A DNA stretch of 64,000 nt, from assembly GCF_963082655.1 (NCBI RefSeq), contig NC_081552.1:58322561-58386560 (forward strand), written 5' to 3'. A program made the translations under genes and the position numbers. The notes below the pieces were generated by a model. That model worked only from the letters and a program-made list of their open reading frames with translations. It had not been told where the DNA came from and did not search any database. The DNA comes from Stomoxys calcitrans. Its lineage: Eukaryota > Arthropoda > Insecta > Diptera > Muscidae. Positions 45,130-57,288 of this stretch are shown piece after piece. How positions within the stretch are numbered: position 1 is the first letter of the stretch; every line of letters begins with the position of its first letter.

Positions 45130-45134
<5 letters not shown>

Positions 45135-45653
45135 GTTGCTTCTAGGTGTTAGGTATTAACAAGTACAGCTCCCACAAAAGCTGCACAGCAAATAATGCGT
45201 GGTGGGGTTGATGGTGTAAAGATGGGTGGTGGGGCTTTTGGAGCGGAGATGATGCTTGCCCTTCGTTGATCTATATTTTTTTGTTGTTGTTAGGTTTTGT
45301 GCATTTGTCACGTAGGCCAATCTTGTTTTTCTTTAAGTATTTATTATGGGGTTTTTTGTTGTTGGCAGACACAAGCATACATATATAAAGGTGTTGCAGT
45401 TTTTTTTTTTTCACTCTATCGATATTTCAGTCTTTTTTCTTAAATTTCTAATAATAGTTGTCACAGTTTTAATATAGATATCTTAAAGTTTCTGTTTTTT
45501 TTTTTGCAATTTTTGAAGACTTTAATTCTTTCTGGAATTTTGCAAAGAAATTCCTTTATTCTAACATGATGCGAAACACTTTTTTCACTTTTCCATGTCA
45601 CTTTTTCAAAAACGTTTTAAAGTTTTTGTAAATTTTTTAGTTTTAGTCCGTAA
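45130..45653 (-). other. Gypsy 5' untranslated leader
   Basis: Non-coding, T-rich on the plus strand. It follows the primer site and should contain the packaging signal, which I cannot locate. Confidence 0.6.
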
Positions 45654-45666
45654 ACCGACTGCGCCA
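45654..45666 (-). promoter_or_regulatory. Primer-binding site, tRNA-Ser type
   Basis: Minus strand TGGCGCAGTCGG directly follows the 5' LTR (its T is the last LTR base). It is complementary to a tRNA 3' end CGACTGCGCCA, which fits tRNA-Ser; primer use is known for the 17.6/297 group. Minus-strand DNA synthesis would start here. Confidence 0.8.
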
Positions 45667-46194
45667 GTAAAGTCCCTTTCTTTTCAGAAAAAGACCCTTT
45701 TTTTAGTTTCACAAAATCACTTTATTTTTAAATTAAATTAAACACAATAAAGAATTTCTAGTGGAAACTTATCCAAAGACTTCTAAATTTGAACTGCCTT
45801 TTAGAAAAAAAGACAGTGACTTATATCTACTTACATTGATTGAGATCAAAAGTTATGGCTTAAAAAAATGAGCTTAGTAATAAGAATAAAATTAGTACAA
45901 CAAATTTTATGTGAGAGAAAGAGATAGGGAATAGCGTGGGAGTGGATGAAGAAAGATGGGGATAGTTGGAGCACAATATTAGGAGAGAGAGAGAGAGAGA
46001 GAGAGTAAGTGAGTATGATTTGGAGCGAGAGAGTAAGAATTAAATATAATAAAAATAATAACATGAGTACTTATATTATAAGAGAACAAATTATTTGATG
46101 GGGATACATTAGAGTGGGTACATTTGAATAATAGTAGTTCTATAAATTCTATAACATTCTATAACAATAGTATGTGTTCGTCGAATTTATAACT
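45666..46194 (-). repeat. 5' LTR of the Gypsy element
   Basis: Same length and, wherever I compared, same sequence as the 3' LTR; the spurious 72-codon frames in both LTRs are identical. It should hold the promoter, read leftwards. Boundaries fixed by the ATTG duplication. Confidence 0.93.
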
Positions 46195-47635
46195 ATTGGG
46201 GCTCACGAAGTAAAATAGAGAGAACGATTTATATGGGATTTGTATCGGGCTATAGACCGATTCAGACCATAATAAACAACGTTTGTGGATGGTCATGAGA
46301 GGATCCATCGTACAAAATTTCAGGCATATCGGATAATAATTGCGACCTCTAGGGGTCAAGAAGTCAAGATCCCAGATCGGTTTATATGGCAGCTATATCA
46401 GGTTATGAACCGATTTGAACCTTATTTGACACAGTTGTTGAAAGTAAAAATAAAATAAGTCATGCAAAATTTCAGCCAAATCGGATAGGTATTGCGCCCT
46501 GTAGAAGCTCAAGAAATCAAATCCCCAGATCTGTTTACATGACAGCTATATCAGGATATGAACCGATTTAAACCATACTTGGCACAGTTGTTGGATATCA
46601 TAACGAAATACTTCGTGCAAAAATTCATTCAAATCGGATAAGAATTGTGCCCTCTAGAGGCTCAAGAAGTCAAGACCCAAGATCGGTTTATATGGCAGCT
46701 ATATCAGGTTATGGACCGATTTAAACCATACTTGGCACAGTTGTTGGGTATCATAACAAAACACGTCGTGCGAAATTCCATTGCAATCAGATAAGAATTG
46801 CGCCCTCTAGAGGCTCAAGAAGTCAAGACCCAAGATCGGTTTATATGGCAGCTATATCAGGTTATGGACCGATTTGAACCATACTTGGCACAGTTGTTGG
46901 ATATCATAACAAAACACGTCGTGCAAAATTTCATTTCAATCGGATAAGAATTGCGCACTCTAGAGGCTCAAGAAGTCAAGACAACAGATCGGTTTATATG
47001 CCAGCTATATCAGGTTATGGACCGATTTGAACCATACTTGACACAGTTGTTGGATATCATAACAAAACACGTCGTGCAAAATTTCATTTCAATCGGATAA
47101 GAATTGCGCCTTCTAGAGGCTCAAGAAGTCAAGACCCAAGATCGGTTTATATGGCAGCTATATCAGGTTATGGACCGATTTGAACCATACTTGGCACAGT
47201 TGTTGGATATCATAGCAAAACACGTCATGCAAAATTTCATTCCAATCGGATAAGAATTGCGCACTCTACAGGCTCAAGAAGTCAAGACCCAAGATCGGTT
47301 TATATGGCAGCTATATCAAAACATGGACCAATATGGCCCATTTACAATACCAACCGACCTACACTAATAAGAAGTATTTGTGCAAAATTTCAAGCGGCTA
47401 GCTTTACTCCTTCGGAAGTTAGCGTGCTTTCGACAGACAGACGGACGGACGGACGGACGGACGGACAGACGGACGGACGGACGGACAGACGGACGGACAT
47501 TGCTAGATCGACATAAAATGTCACGACGATCAAGAATATATATACTTTATGGGGTCTCAGACGAATATTTCGAGTAGTTACAAACAGAATGACGAAATTA
47601 GTATACCCCCCATCTTATGGTGGAGGGTATAAAAA
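46195..47635 (-). mobile_element. HINE-A 5' part, interrupted by the Gypsy element
   Basis: Starts with ATTGGGGCTCACGAAG, carries about seven 153-bp units, a GGAC/AGAC microsatellite at 47435-47500 and a complete 5' end GGTGGAGGGTATAAAAA. It belongs with 39902-40137 and carries the CACGAAG/AGAACGATTTATATGGG sub-family markers also seen at 27900, 58530 and 62870. Confidence 0.88.
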
Positions 47636-47639
47636 GACA

Positions 47640-48340
47640 GCTTTGCTACCGTAGTCCAACATGGCTTTAGTCTTAGCCAAACTTGTCACGGAGACTTGAT
47701 CAATGCCGACCACAAAGAGAGTTCCTTCGTCCTTCTCCTCCCTGTGGAAGGCCTCCCACTTATCTGCGACCAAAACGTCGTTAAGCTTAACCAACAATCC
47801 CAACATTCGTTCCGTCGCAAATTTATTACCCCACCCCTTGATGAAGACCATAGCATTTGTGAGCTGAGGGATATCCATCTTTCTCACCAGATCGAGCTTT
47901 CCGCTCTCCCAGAGAGCGTGCATAACTCTGACGAGCTGTTTGACGGTATCAATACACTCCGCCGATACCAAACGCAGTGTAAAGATGTCCCCTCTAAACT
48001 CGCAGCTGCCACTCTGGCGTAAGAGGGCGGCTCCTTACTATTCTCAGCGACCATCTTCCCCTTCCGTAATGGCTGTGGCCTCCTTTTGGAAGATCAAAGT
48101 CCCCCATGAAGACTCAGGGGTCGTGCGCGCTTCCTTCGTTCCTGTTCCAACTATGTCTACCTCCGCAGGACACTGTCTAGAGTCTCTATTGCGGGATGGC
48201 TGGCTTGGTTTTCCCAGAGTACTTGAAAGCGGAGAGCTCTTTTTCTTCTTCAGTATTTTAGCAGTACTATGCTCTTCGGGAGATCTGATTACTCTCAACT
48301 ACAGGTGCGAAGGCACCCACAACATGCTGCGTTCTGACGC
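47640..48340 (-). pseudogene. Unknown coding relic, possibly a LINE ORF1
   Basis: Two minus-strand frames follow each other. The first (48298-48044) is Ser/Lys/Pro-rich and hydrophilic (KILKKKKSSPLSSTLGKPSQ). The second (47971-47640) is MVSAECIDTVKQLVRVMHAL then NAMVFIKGWGNKFATERMLG and WEAFHREEKDEGTLFVVGID. They are joined by a frame change around 47990-48040 that also reads PPSYARVAAAS. GC content is higher than in the flanks, as in coding DNA. The layout suits ORF1 of a non-LTR element, but I cannot name the family; a host gene fragment is possible. It ends where the HINE at 47635 begins. Confidence 0.4.
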
Positions 48341-49074
48341 CACCACCACAGGTGTTAAGTCTTTGGAGTTTATTTCTAGTCTACCCAAAAGCTTTAAAAT
48401 TTTTTTCGTAATAGGTAGTACCCATTCCGAGATACAGATATATATTTATTTTTTCTTTGAGGAGCGAAATAAAATCATGTCCGCTTCACTCAACGGGTGC
48501 AATATCAATTCCAGGTTCCAGACTAAAGCAACTATTTGCAAGAAAATATAAACTTATCATATCGCAGGTTCGAGGAAACCAGTTTGTATGGATCCCTTTT
48601 CACCGAAAGCACTGAAAATAGTAATTTGGTCAATTGAAACGATGTGAACATATTGTTTGAAAAACTATGGCTCTAATACAAAATGCTTATGATGCACTTC
48701 ACATAAGTGAATAATTGTGGCAGTTTTGAAGGTACTAACAACTTTGAATGGCTTTCAAGGTGGTAACACAATGTATTCTTGCTTTTTTGTGAATGGGAAA
48801 GCCGAGACTCTTCTAAGCATTATATACAAAGAGACTGAAAATTGCGTCCAATAGCTATAATTGGTAAAAAAAATAGGATAGATATCCCGTTAGTCAATCA
48901 ATACATCATTTTACCTCCTTTGCACATAAAATTGGGCTTTATAAAGCAATTCGTGAAAGAACTTGAAAAAAATGGAGCACCATTCAATACCTTCAACAGG
49001 GGTTTCCACGAATTACGAGCGGAAAATTAAAAGAAGGTAAAACATATATTTTATTATATAAAACACTATCTTAC
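48341..49074. other. Unassigned sequence
   Basis: No supported gene. A 62-codon frame at 48842-49030 has no recognisable domain. The AT-rich flank resembles ordinary intergenic DNA. Confidence 0.35.
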
Positions 49075-49290
49075 CAGGGCCCGCTCCGCTGCGCCGTCTT
49101 TTACTTTATATGGAACAAAAGTTTCCTTGGAATATTTATTTTCGACAATTAAAGATCTTTTAGTGAAATACTATGCTACGAAAATAGTATATCGCTTGAC
49201 TAACAATTTAACAATATAAGTGCCTTTATCTGAATACCATATTATCTTTATTGCTCTACGAATTTAAGTTAGGATGTAAGGTGTACTCCA
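49075..49290 (+). repeat. Unknown repeat Y, uninterrupted copy 2
   Basis: CCCGCTCCGCTGCGCCGTC, TTTTACTTTATATGGAACAA and ATAGTATATCGCTTGACTAA match 26025-26135 plus 26746-26890. It shows the empty TA target of the fold-back element. Confidence 0.65.
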
Positions 49291-49760
49291 TTCCACTCCA
49301 TATTGCCATGGTGGGTAAATATGTCCGATTTAGGGGTGTTTTGGGGCTTGAGGTGGTCCCCCGCACTTGGTCCGACAATTGGATATCAGATACGTTTTCT
49401 TATCCTAATTACCTTTCATTTGAGTCCCATATTGTCGTGATTGGTCTAAATATATGTTTGGTAGATTTTAGGGTGGGGCAGCCCCCCTAGGTTCCCCATC
49501 CGAAATTTGGATACCAAATTTTTATTTTTAGGGTACTATATGAAAGCACACAAAATTTCGCTTAAATCGCACCACCCATCTCCGAGATCTAGCGTTTCTG
49601 AAAATTAGGGTAAGTGGAAAGGTCCGCCACCTCTTCAAATATCAAAAAATGTAGTACCCTATGTAGAAAATCGGTTGAGCCATTTCTGAGTCTATAAGGA
49701 ACACACAAACAAACAAACCTACAAACATACACAAATTGATTTTCATATATAAGATTAACA
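49291..49760 (+). repeat. Degenerate repeat W, second locus
   Basis: CCATATTGCCATGGTGGGTA (49296) and CATTTGAGTCCCATATTGTCGTG (49417) are W units, followed by the sequence CACCACCCATCTCCGAGATCT and GGGTAAGTGGAAAGGTCCGCC that also follows W at 30958-31020. So Y and W may be parts of one larger element. Confidence 0.6.
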
Positions 49761-49859
49761 TAAAGCAATTTTAATTTAAATCATCAGATGTCTTTATTGG
49801 TCCCAAATACGGAAATTGGTCAAATATGACAAATTCATACAACAAATGAAACTTGAAGA

Positions 49860-50350
49860 AACAAGTAAAAGCGTGCTAAGTTCGGCCGGGCCGAATCTTA
49901 TATACCCTCCACCATGGATCGCATTTGTCGAATTCTTTTCCCGGCATCTCTTCTTAGGCAAAACAGGATATAAGAAAAGATTTGTTCTGCTATTAGAGCG
50001 ATATCAAGATATGGTCCGGTTTGGACCACAATAAAATTATATGTTGGAGACCTGTGTAAAATGTCAGCCAATTCGAATAAGAATTGCGCTCTTTTTGAGC
50101 TCAAAAAGTAAAATAGAGAGATCGATTTATATGGGAGATGCATCGGGCTATGGACCGATTCAGACCATAATAAACACGTATGTTGATGGTCATGAAAGAA
50201 TCCGTCGTACAAAATTTCAGGCAAATCGGATAATAATTGCGACCTCTAGAGGCTCAAGAAGTCAAGATCCCAGATCGGTTTATATGGCACCTATATCAGG
50301 TTATGAACCGACTTGTAATTTATTTAACATCGTTGTTGAAAGTAACAATA
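49860..50350 (-). mobile_element. HINE-A outer copy, 3' part
   Basis: Palindromic 3' terminus, 3' module and two units, stopping at GAAAGTAACAATAA, the same cut position as at 16994 and 39220. It resumes at 52667. Confidence 0.87.
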
Positions 50351-52666
50351 AACAAGTAAAAGCGTGCTAAGTTCGGCCGGGCCGAATCTTATATACCCTC
50401 CACCATGGATCGCATTTGTCGAGTTCTCTTCCCGGCATCTCTTTTTAGGCAAAATAGGATATAAGAAAAGATTTGCTCTGCTATTAGAGCGACATCAAGA
50501 TATGGTCCTGTTTGGACCACAATTAAATTATATGTTGGAGACCTGTGTAAAATGTCAGCCAATTCGAATAAGAATTGCGCTCTTTGTGAGCTCAAAAAGT
50601 AAAATAGAGAGATCGATTTATATGGGAGCTGTATCGGGCTATGGTCCGATTCAGATCATAATAAACACGCATGTTGATGGTCATGAGAGAATCCGTCGTA
50701 CAAAATTTCAGACAAATCGGATAATAATTGCGACCTCTAGAGGCTCAAGAAGTCAAGATCCCAGATCGGTTTATATGGCAGCTATATCAGGTTATGAACC
50801 GACTTGTACTTTATTTGCCATAGTTGTTGAAAGTAGCAATAAAAAACGTCTTGCGAAATTTCAGCCAAATCGGATAGGAATTGCGCCCTCTAGAAGCTCA
50901 AGAAGTCAAGTCCCCAGATCTGTTTATATGACAGCTATATAAGGTTATGGATCGATTTGAACCATACTTGGCACAGTTGTTTGATATCGTAACAAAACAC
51001 GTCATGCAAAATTTCATTCCAATCGGATAAGAATTGCGCCTTCTAGAGGCTCAAGAAGTCAAGACCCAAGATCGGTTTATATGGCAGCTATATCAGGTTA
51101 TGGACCGATTTCAACCATACTTGGCACAGTTGTTGGATATCATAACAAAACACGTCGTGCAAAATTTCATCCCAATCGGATAAGAATTGCGCACTCTAGA
51201 GGCTCAAGAAGTCAAGACCCAAGATCGGTTTATATGACAGCTATATAAGGTTATGGATCGATTTCAACCATACTTGGCACAGTTGTTGGATATCATAACA
51301 AAACACGTCGTGCAAAATTTCATCCCAATCGGATAAGAATTGCGCACGCTAGAGGCTCAAGAAGTCAAGACCCAAGATCGGTTTATATGGCAGCTATATC
51401 AGGTTATTAACCGATTTGAACCATATTTGGCACAGTTGTTGGATATCATAACAAAATACAACGTGCCAAAATTCATTCAAATTGGATAAGAATTGCGCCC
51501 TCTAGAGGCTCAAGAAGTCAAGACCCAAGATCGGTTTATATGACAGCTATATAAGGTTATGGATCGATTTGAACCATACTTAAGACAGTTGTTGGATATC
51601 GTAACAAAACACGTCATGCAAAATTTCATCCCAATCGGATAAGAATTGCGCCTTCTAGAGGCTCAAGAAGTCAAGAGCCAAGATCGGTTTATATGGCAGC
51701 TATATCAGGTTATGAACCGATTTGAACCACATTTGGCACAGTTGTTGGATATCATAACAAAATACTACGTGCCAAAATTCATTCAAATTGGATAAGAATT
51801 GCGCCCTCTAGAGGCTCAAGAAGTCAAGACCCAAGATCGGTTTATATGACAGCTATATAAGGTTATGGATCGATTTGAACCATACTTAAGACAGTTGTTG
51901 GATATCGTAACAAAACACGTCATGTAAAATTTCATCCCAATCGGATAAGAATTGCGCCTTCTAGAGGCTCAAGAAGTCAAGAGCCAAGATCGGTTTATAT
52001 GGCAGCTATATCAGGTTATGAACCGATTTGAACCATATTTGGCACAGTTGTTGGATATCATAACAAAATACTACGTGCCAAAATTCATTCAAATTGGATA
52101 AGAATTGCGCCCTCTAGAGGCTCAAGAAGTCAAGACCCAAGATCGGTTTATATGACAGCTATATCAGGTTAATAACCGATTTGAACCATACTTGGCACAG
52201 TTGTTGGATATCGTAACAAAATACTACGTGCAAAATTTCATTCCAATCGGATAAGAATTGCGCACTCTAGAGGCTCAAGAAGTCAAGACCCAAGATCGGT
52301 TTATATGGCAGCTATATCAAAACATGGACCGATATGGCCCATTTACAATACCAACCGACCTACACTCATAAGAAGTATTTGTGCAAAATTTCAAGCGGCT
52401 AGCTTTACTCCTTCGGAAGTTAGCGTGCTTTCGACAGACAGACGGACGGAGGGACGGACGGACGGACGGACGGACAGACGGACGGACAGACGGACGGACG
52501 GACAGACGGACGGACGGACAGACGGACGGACATGTCTAGATCGACATAAAATTTCACGACGATCAAGAATATATATACTTTATGTGGTCTCAGACGAATA
52601 TTTCGAGTAGTTACAAACAGAATGACGAAATTAGTATACCCCCCATCTTATGGTGGAGGGTATAAA
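50351..52666 (-). mobile_element. HINE-A inner copy with the longest array
   Basis: Complete element: 3' terminus with palindrome, 3' module carrying the private markers GAGTTCTCTTCCCGGC, GAGCGACATCAAGATATGG and GCGCTCTTTGTGAGC, about twelve 153-bp units including a 306-bp higher-order repeat (51480-52100), a long GGAC/AGAC microsatellite at 52436-52530 and 5' end GGTGGAGGGTATAAAAA. Confidence 0.9.
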
Positions 52667-53657
52667 AACGTCTTGCTAAATTTCAGCCAAATCGGATAGG
52701 AAATGCGCCCCAAGAAGCTCAAGACGTCAAGTCCCCACATTTGTTTATATGACAGCTATATCAGGTTATGGACCGATTTGAACCATATTTGGCACAGTTG
52801 TTGGATATCATAACAAAATACTACGTGCCAAAATTCATTCAAATCGGATAGGAATTGCGCCCTCTAGAGGCTCAAGAAGTCAAAACCCAAGATCGGTTTA
52901 TATGATACCTATATAAGGTTATGGACCGATTTAAACCATACTTGGCACAGTTGTTGGATATCACAACAAAACACGTCGTGCGAAATTTCATTCCAATCGG
53001 ATAAGAATTGTGCACTCTACAGGCTCAAGAAGTCAAGACCCAGGTCGGTTTATATGGCAGCTATATCAGGTTATGGACCGATTTGAACCATACTTGACAC
53101 AGTTGTTGGATATCACAACAAAACACGTCGTGCAAAATTTCATTCCAATCGGATAAGAATTGCGCACTCTAGAGGCTCAAGAAGTCAAGACCCAAGATCG
53201 GTTTATATGGCAGCTATATCTGTTTATAAACCGATTTGAACCATACTTAGCACAGTTGTTGGATATCAAAGCAAAACACGTCGGGCAAAATTTCATTCCA
53301 ATCGGATAAGAAATGCGCACTCTAGAGGCTCAAGAAGTCAAGACCCAAGATCGGTTTATATGGCAGCTATATCAAAACATGGACCGATATGGCCCATTTA
53401 CAATTACAACCGACCTACACTAATAAGAAGTATTTGTGCAAAATATCAAGCGGCTAGCTTTACTCCTTCGGAAGTTAGCGTGCTTTCGACAGACAGACGG
53501 ACGGACGGACAGACGGACGGGCATGGCTAGATTAACCTAAAATGTCACGACGATCAAGAATATATATACTTTATGGGGTCTCAGACGAATATTTCGAGTA
53601 GTTACAATCAGAATGACGAAATTAGTATACCCCCCATCTTATGGTGGAGGGTATAAA
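52667..53657 (-). mobile_element. HINE-A outer copy, 5' part
   Basis: Resumes with CGTCTTGCTAAATTTCAGCC, the continuation expected after GTAACAATAAAAAA in intact sequence, about five units, GACAGACGGACGGACGGAC at 53488-53520 and 5' end GGTGGAGGGTATAAAAAGG. Confidence 0.87.
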
Positions 53658-53771
53658 AAGGCAATGTTTTTGTATGCAAAAATTTTCTTGAAAACACAAA
53701 AAGTGAAAATTATGAACAGATAGTAAACAACATACTGTCGGCTTGCCGTGCAATGGGTTGCAAAATGTCAA

Positions 53772-55236
53772 TAAAACAAGTAAAAAGGCGTTAAGTTCGG
53801 CCGGGCCGAACTTTGGATACCCACCACCTCGGGTATATATGTAAACCACCTTTCATCAAAATTCGGTGAAAATTTCATACCTTATACTCATATACCTCAT
53901 ACTGATCTGAACTATATACGACACGGATGTCGAAAAGCCGAACATAAGTCACTGTGTCAAATTTCAGTGAAATCGGATTATAAATGCGCCTTTTATGGGG
54001 CCAAGACTTTAAATCGAGATATCGGTCTACATGGCAGCTATATCCAAATCTGGACCGATTTGGGCCAAGTTGCATAAACATATCGAAGAGCCTAACACTA
54101 AGCACTGTCCCAAATTTCCGCGAAATCGAACAATAAATGCCTCTTTTATGGTCCCTAAACCTTAAATCCAGAGATCGGTCTATATGGCAGCTATATACAA
54201 ATCTGGACCGATCTGGGCAAAATTGAAGAAGGACGTCGAAGAGCCTAACCAAACTCACTGTCTCAAATTTCAGCGACATGGGACAATAAATGCGTCTTTT
54301 ATGGCCCCAAAACCTAAAACCTAGATATCGGTCTATATGGCAGCTATATCCAAATTTGAACCGATCTGGACCAAATTGAAGAAATATATCAAAGGGCCTA
54401 ACTCATCTCACTGTCCCAAATTTCAGCAAAATCGGATAATGAATGTGGCTATTATGGGCCTTACACCATAAATCGGAGGATCGATCTATATGGCAGCTAT
54501 ATCCAAATCTGGACCGATCTGAGCCAAATTAACGAAGGATGTCGACGGGCCTTACACAATTCACTGGCCCGAATTTCATTAAAATCGGATAATAAATGTG
54601 GTTTTTGTGGGCCTAAGACCCTAAACCGGAGGATCGGTCTATACGGCAGCTATATCCAAATCTGAACCGATCTGGACCAAATTAAAGAACCGTGTCAAAG
54701 GGCCTAAGACAACTCACTGTCCTAAATTTCAGCGAAATCGGACCATAAATGTGGCTTTCATGGGCCTTAGACCCTAAATCGGAAGATCGGTCTATATGGC
54801 AGCTATATCCAAATCTGGACCGATCTGAGCCAAATTGACGGAGGATGTCGAAGGGCCTAACACAACTCACTGTTCAAAATTTCAGCAATCTCGGATAATA
54901 AATGTGGCTTTTATGGACCTAAGACCCTAAATCGGCAGATCGGTCTATATGGGGGCTATATCAAGATATAGTCCGATATAGCCCATCTTCGAACTTAACC
55001 TGCTTATGGACAAAAAAAGAATCTGTGCAAAATTTCAGCTCAATATCTCTATTTTTAAAGACTGTAGCGTGATTTCAACAGACAGACGGACAGACGGACG
55101 GACATGGCTAGATGGTCTTAGATTTTTTCGCTGATCAAGAATATATATACTTTATAGGGTCGGAAATGGATATTTCGATGTGTTGCAAACGGAATGACAA
55201 AATGAATATACCCCCATCCTTCGGTGGTGGGTATAA
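53772..55236 (-). mobile_element. HINE-like element, family B, complete
   Basis: AAAACAAGTAAAAAGGCG, palindrome, ATACCCACCACCTCGGGTAT, about seven units, GACAGACGGACAGACGGACG at 55079-55103 and right edge GGTGGTGGGTATAA. Closely related to 22742-24200, with one unit absent near 54340. Confidence 0.88.
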
Positions 55237-55353
55237 TGACACTATCTGCATGCTCATTTGGAAATATTTCCATTAAGTTTAGGACAGCTGAGTGAAGAGA
55301 AAGGTGGAAGATTTCACCAAGAAATCAGGAAAGGAACATCAACGTTATATAGG

Positions 55354-55455
55354 AACAAGTAAAAGCGTGCTAAGTTCGGCCGGGCCGAATCTTATATACC
55401 CTCCACCATGGATCGCATATGTCGAGTTCTTTTCCCGGCATCTCTTCTTAGGCAA
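55354..55455 (-). mobile_element. Solo HINE-A 3' terminus (102 bp) in front of a complete element
   Basis: AACAAGTAAAAGCGTGC, intact palindrome, subterminal repeat and CCCGGCATCTCTTCTTAGGC, ending at GGCAAA. Exactly 102 bp, the same as at 16995 and 17097. No matching body is found to the right of the following element, unlike at 17097-19428. Confidence 0.82.
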
Positions 55456-57114
55456 AACAAGTAAGAGCGTGCTAAGTTCGGCCGGGCCGAATCGTATATA
55501 CCCTCCACCATTGATCGCATTTGTCGAGTTCTATGCGCGGTATCTCTTTTTAGACAAACATAGAATATTGAATAAGAACTGTTATCCTATTGGAGCTATA
55601 TCAAGTTATAGTCCGATTCGGACCATAATAGAATGCTGATTGACATTGTAGAAGTCATTGTGTAATATTTCAGTTCATTCGGATAAGAATTGCGCCATGT
55701 AAGGACTCAAGAAGCAAAATCGGGAGATAGGTTTATATAAGAGCTGTATCAAGCTATTGATCGATTCAGACCATACTAGACACGTATGTTGAAGAGAAGG
55801 CCTTGTACAAAATTTCAGCCAAATCGGATGAGAATTGCGCCCTCTAGAGGTTCGAGAAGTCAAGATCCCAGATTGGTTTATATGGCAGCTATATCAGGTT
55901 CTATATCGATTTACGCTATACTTAGCATAATTATTGGAAGTCATAACAAAACACCTCATGCAAAATTTCAGCCAAATCGGATGAGAATTGCGCCATCACT
56001 TGACTCAAGAAGTCAAGATCCAAGACCGGTTTATATGACAGCTATACCAGATTATGAACCGATTTGAATCATACTGAGCATAGTTGTTGAAAGTAATACC
56101 AAAACACTACTTGCAAAATTTTAGTTAAATCTTACAATAATTGCGCCCTCTAGAGGCTCAAGAAGTCAAGACCCAAGATCGGTTTATATGGCAGCTATAT
56201 CAGGTTATGAACCGATTTGAACCATATTTGGCACAGTTGTTGGATATCATAACAAAATACTACGTGCCAACATTCATTCAAATTGGATAAGAATTGCGCC
56301 CTCTGGAGGCTCAAGAAGTCAAGACCCAAGATCGGTTTATATGACAGCTATATCAGGTTATGGACCGATTTGAACCATACTTGGCACAGCTGTTGGATAT
56401 AATAACAAAACACGTCCTGCACAATTTCATTCCAATCGGATAAGAATTGCGCACTCTAGAGGCTCAAGAAGTCAAGACCCAAGATCGGTTTATATGGCAG
56501 CTGTATCAGGTTATGGACCGATTTGAACCATACTTGGCACAGTTGTTGGATGTCATAACAAAACACGTCGTGCAAAATTTCATTCCAATCGGATAAGAAT
56601 TGCGCACTCTAGAGGCTCAAGAAGTCAAGACCCAAGATCGGTTTATATGGCAGCTATATCAGGTTATGGACCGATTTGAACCATACTTAGCACAGTTGTT
56701 GGATGTCATAACAAAACACGTCGTGCAAAATTTCATCCCAATCGGATAAGAATTGCGCACTCTAGAGGCTCAAGAAGTCAAGACCCAAGATCGGTTTATA
56801 TGGCAGCTATATCAAAACATGAACCGATATGGCCCATTTACAATACCAACCGACCTACACTAATAAGAAGTATTTGTGCAAAATTTCAAGCGGCTAGCTT
56901 TACTCCTTCGAAAGTTAGCGTGCTTTCGACAGACAGACGGACGGACGGACGGACGGACGGACGGACAGACGGACGGACATGGCTAGATCGACATAAAATT
57001 TCACGACGATCAAGAATATATATACTTTATGGGGTCTCAGACGAATATTTCGAGTAGTTACAAACAGAATGACGAAATTAGTATACCCCCCATCTTATGG
57101 TGGAGGGTATAAAA
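55456..57114 (-). mobile_element. HINE-like element, family A (variant 3' module), complete
   Basis: Same private 3' module as 17199-18538 (TTCTATGCGCGGTATCTC, TTTAGACAAACATAGAATA). About nine units, GGAC microsatellite at 56936-56980, 5' end GGTGGAGGGTATAAAAAAA. Flanked on the right by repeat X, so this element with its extra 3' end sits at a new site. Confidence 0.87.
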
Positions 57115-57288
57115 AAACATATAAAACACAAAAAATTGCATAGGCCATTTATATTTTAACCGATGTTATTGTTACCTTTTTAAAAAGCTTATTTAATTTC
57201 CTTTTTCACAATAGTAAATATGTGTATTGTTTGGTACCTTTTAAGCAGAATAGAGACTGAGGGAAATGTTGTTTTGTGTTTTTAGTGC
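57115..57288 (+). repeat. Repeat X, copy 2, left part
   Basis: Reverse match to 12450-12538 and 14080-14140 (TTAATTTCCTTTTTCACA, TTTAAGCAGAATAGAGAC). Split from the right part by the HINE at 57289-58791. Confidence 0.65.

Larger units (their letters stand above)
40138..46194 (-). mobile_element. Complete Gypsy-type (Ty3/mdg4) LTR retrotransposon
   Basis: 6057 bp on the minus strand. Two LTRs of 529 bp (AGT...ACT termini), target duplication ATTG (40134-40137 and 46195-46198), tRNA-Ser-type primer site, a gag frame, a -1-shifted protease frame and a long RT-RNase H-integrase frame. No third (env) frame is seen in the 233 bp after pol. LTR termini, primer tRNA, 4-bp duplication and gene order match the 17.6/297 group of fly Gypsy elements. 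It is young in this window, since it interrupts a HINE and its LTRs look the same. Confidence 0.93.

Noticed and set aside
47304..47577. Basic Arg/Asp-rich small proteins near HINE 5' ends
   Set aside because: Same microsatellite effect as above, in two frames at once.
51000..52300. CRISPR-like array
   Set aside because: The whole 153-bp unit is repeated with no unique spacers; it is a tandem array in an insect transposable element.
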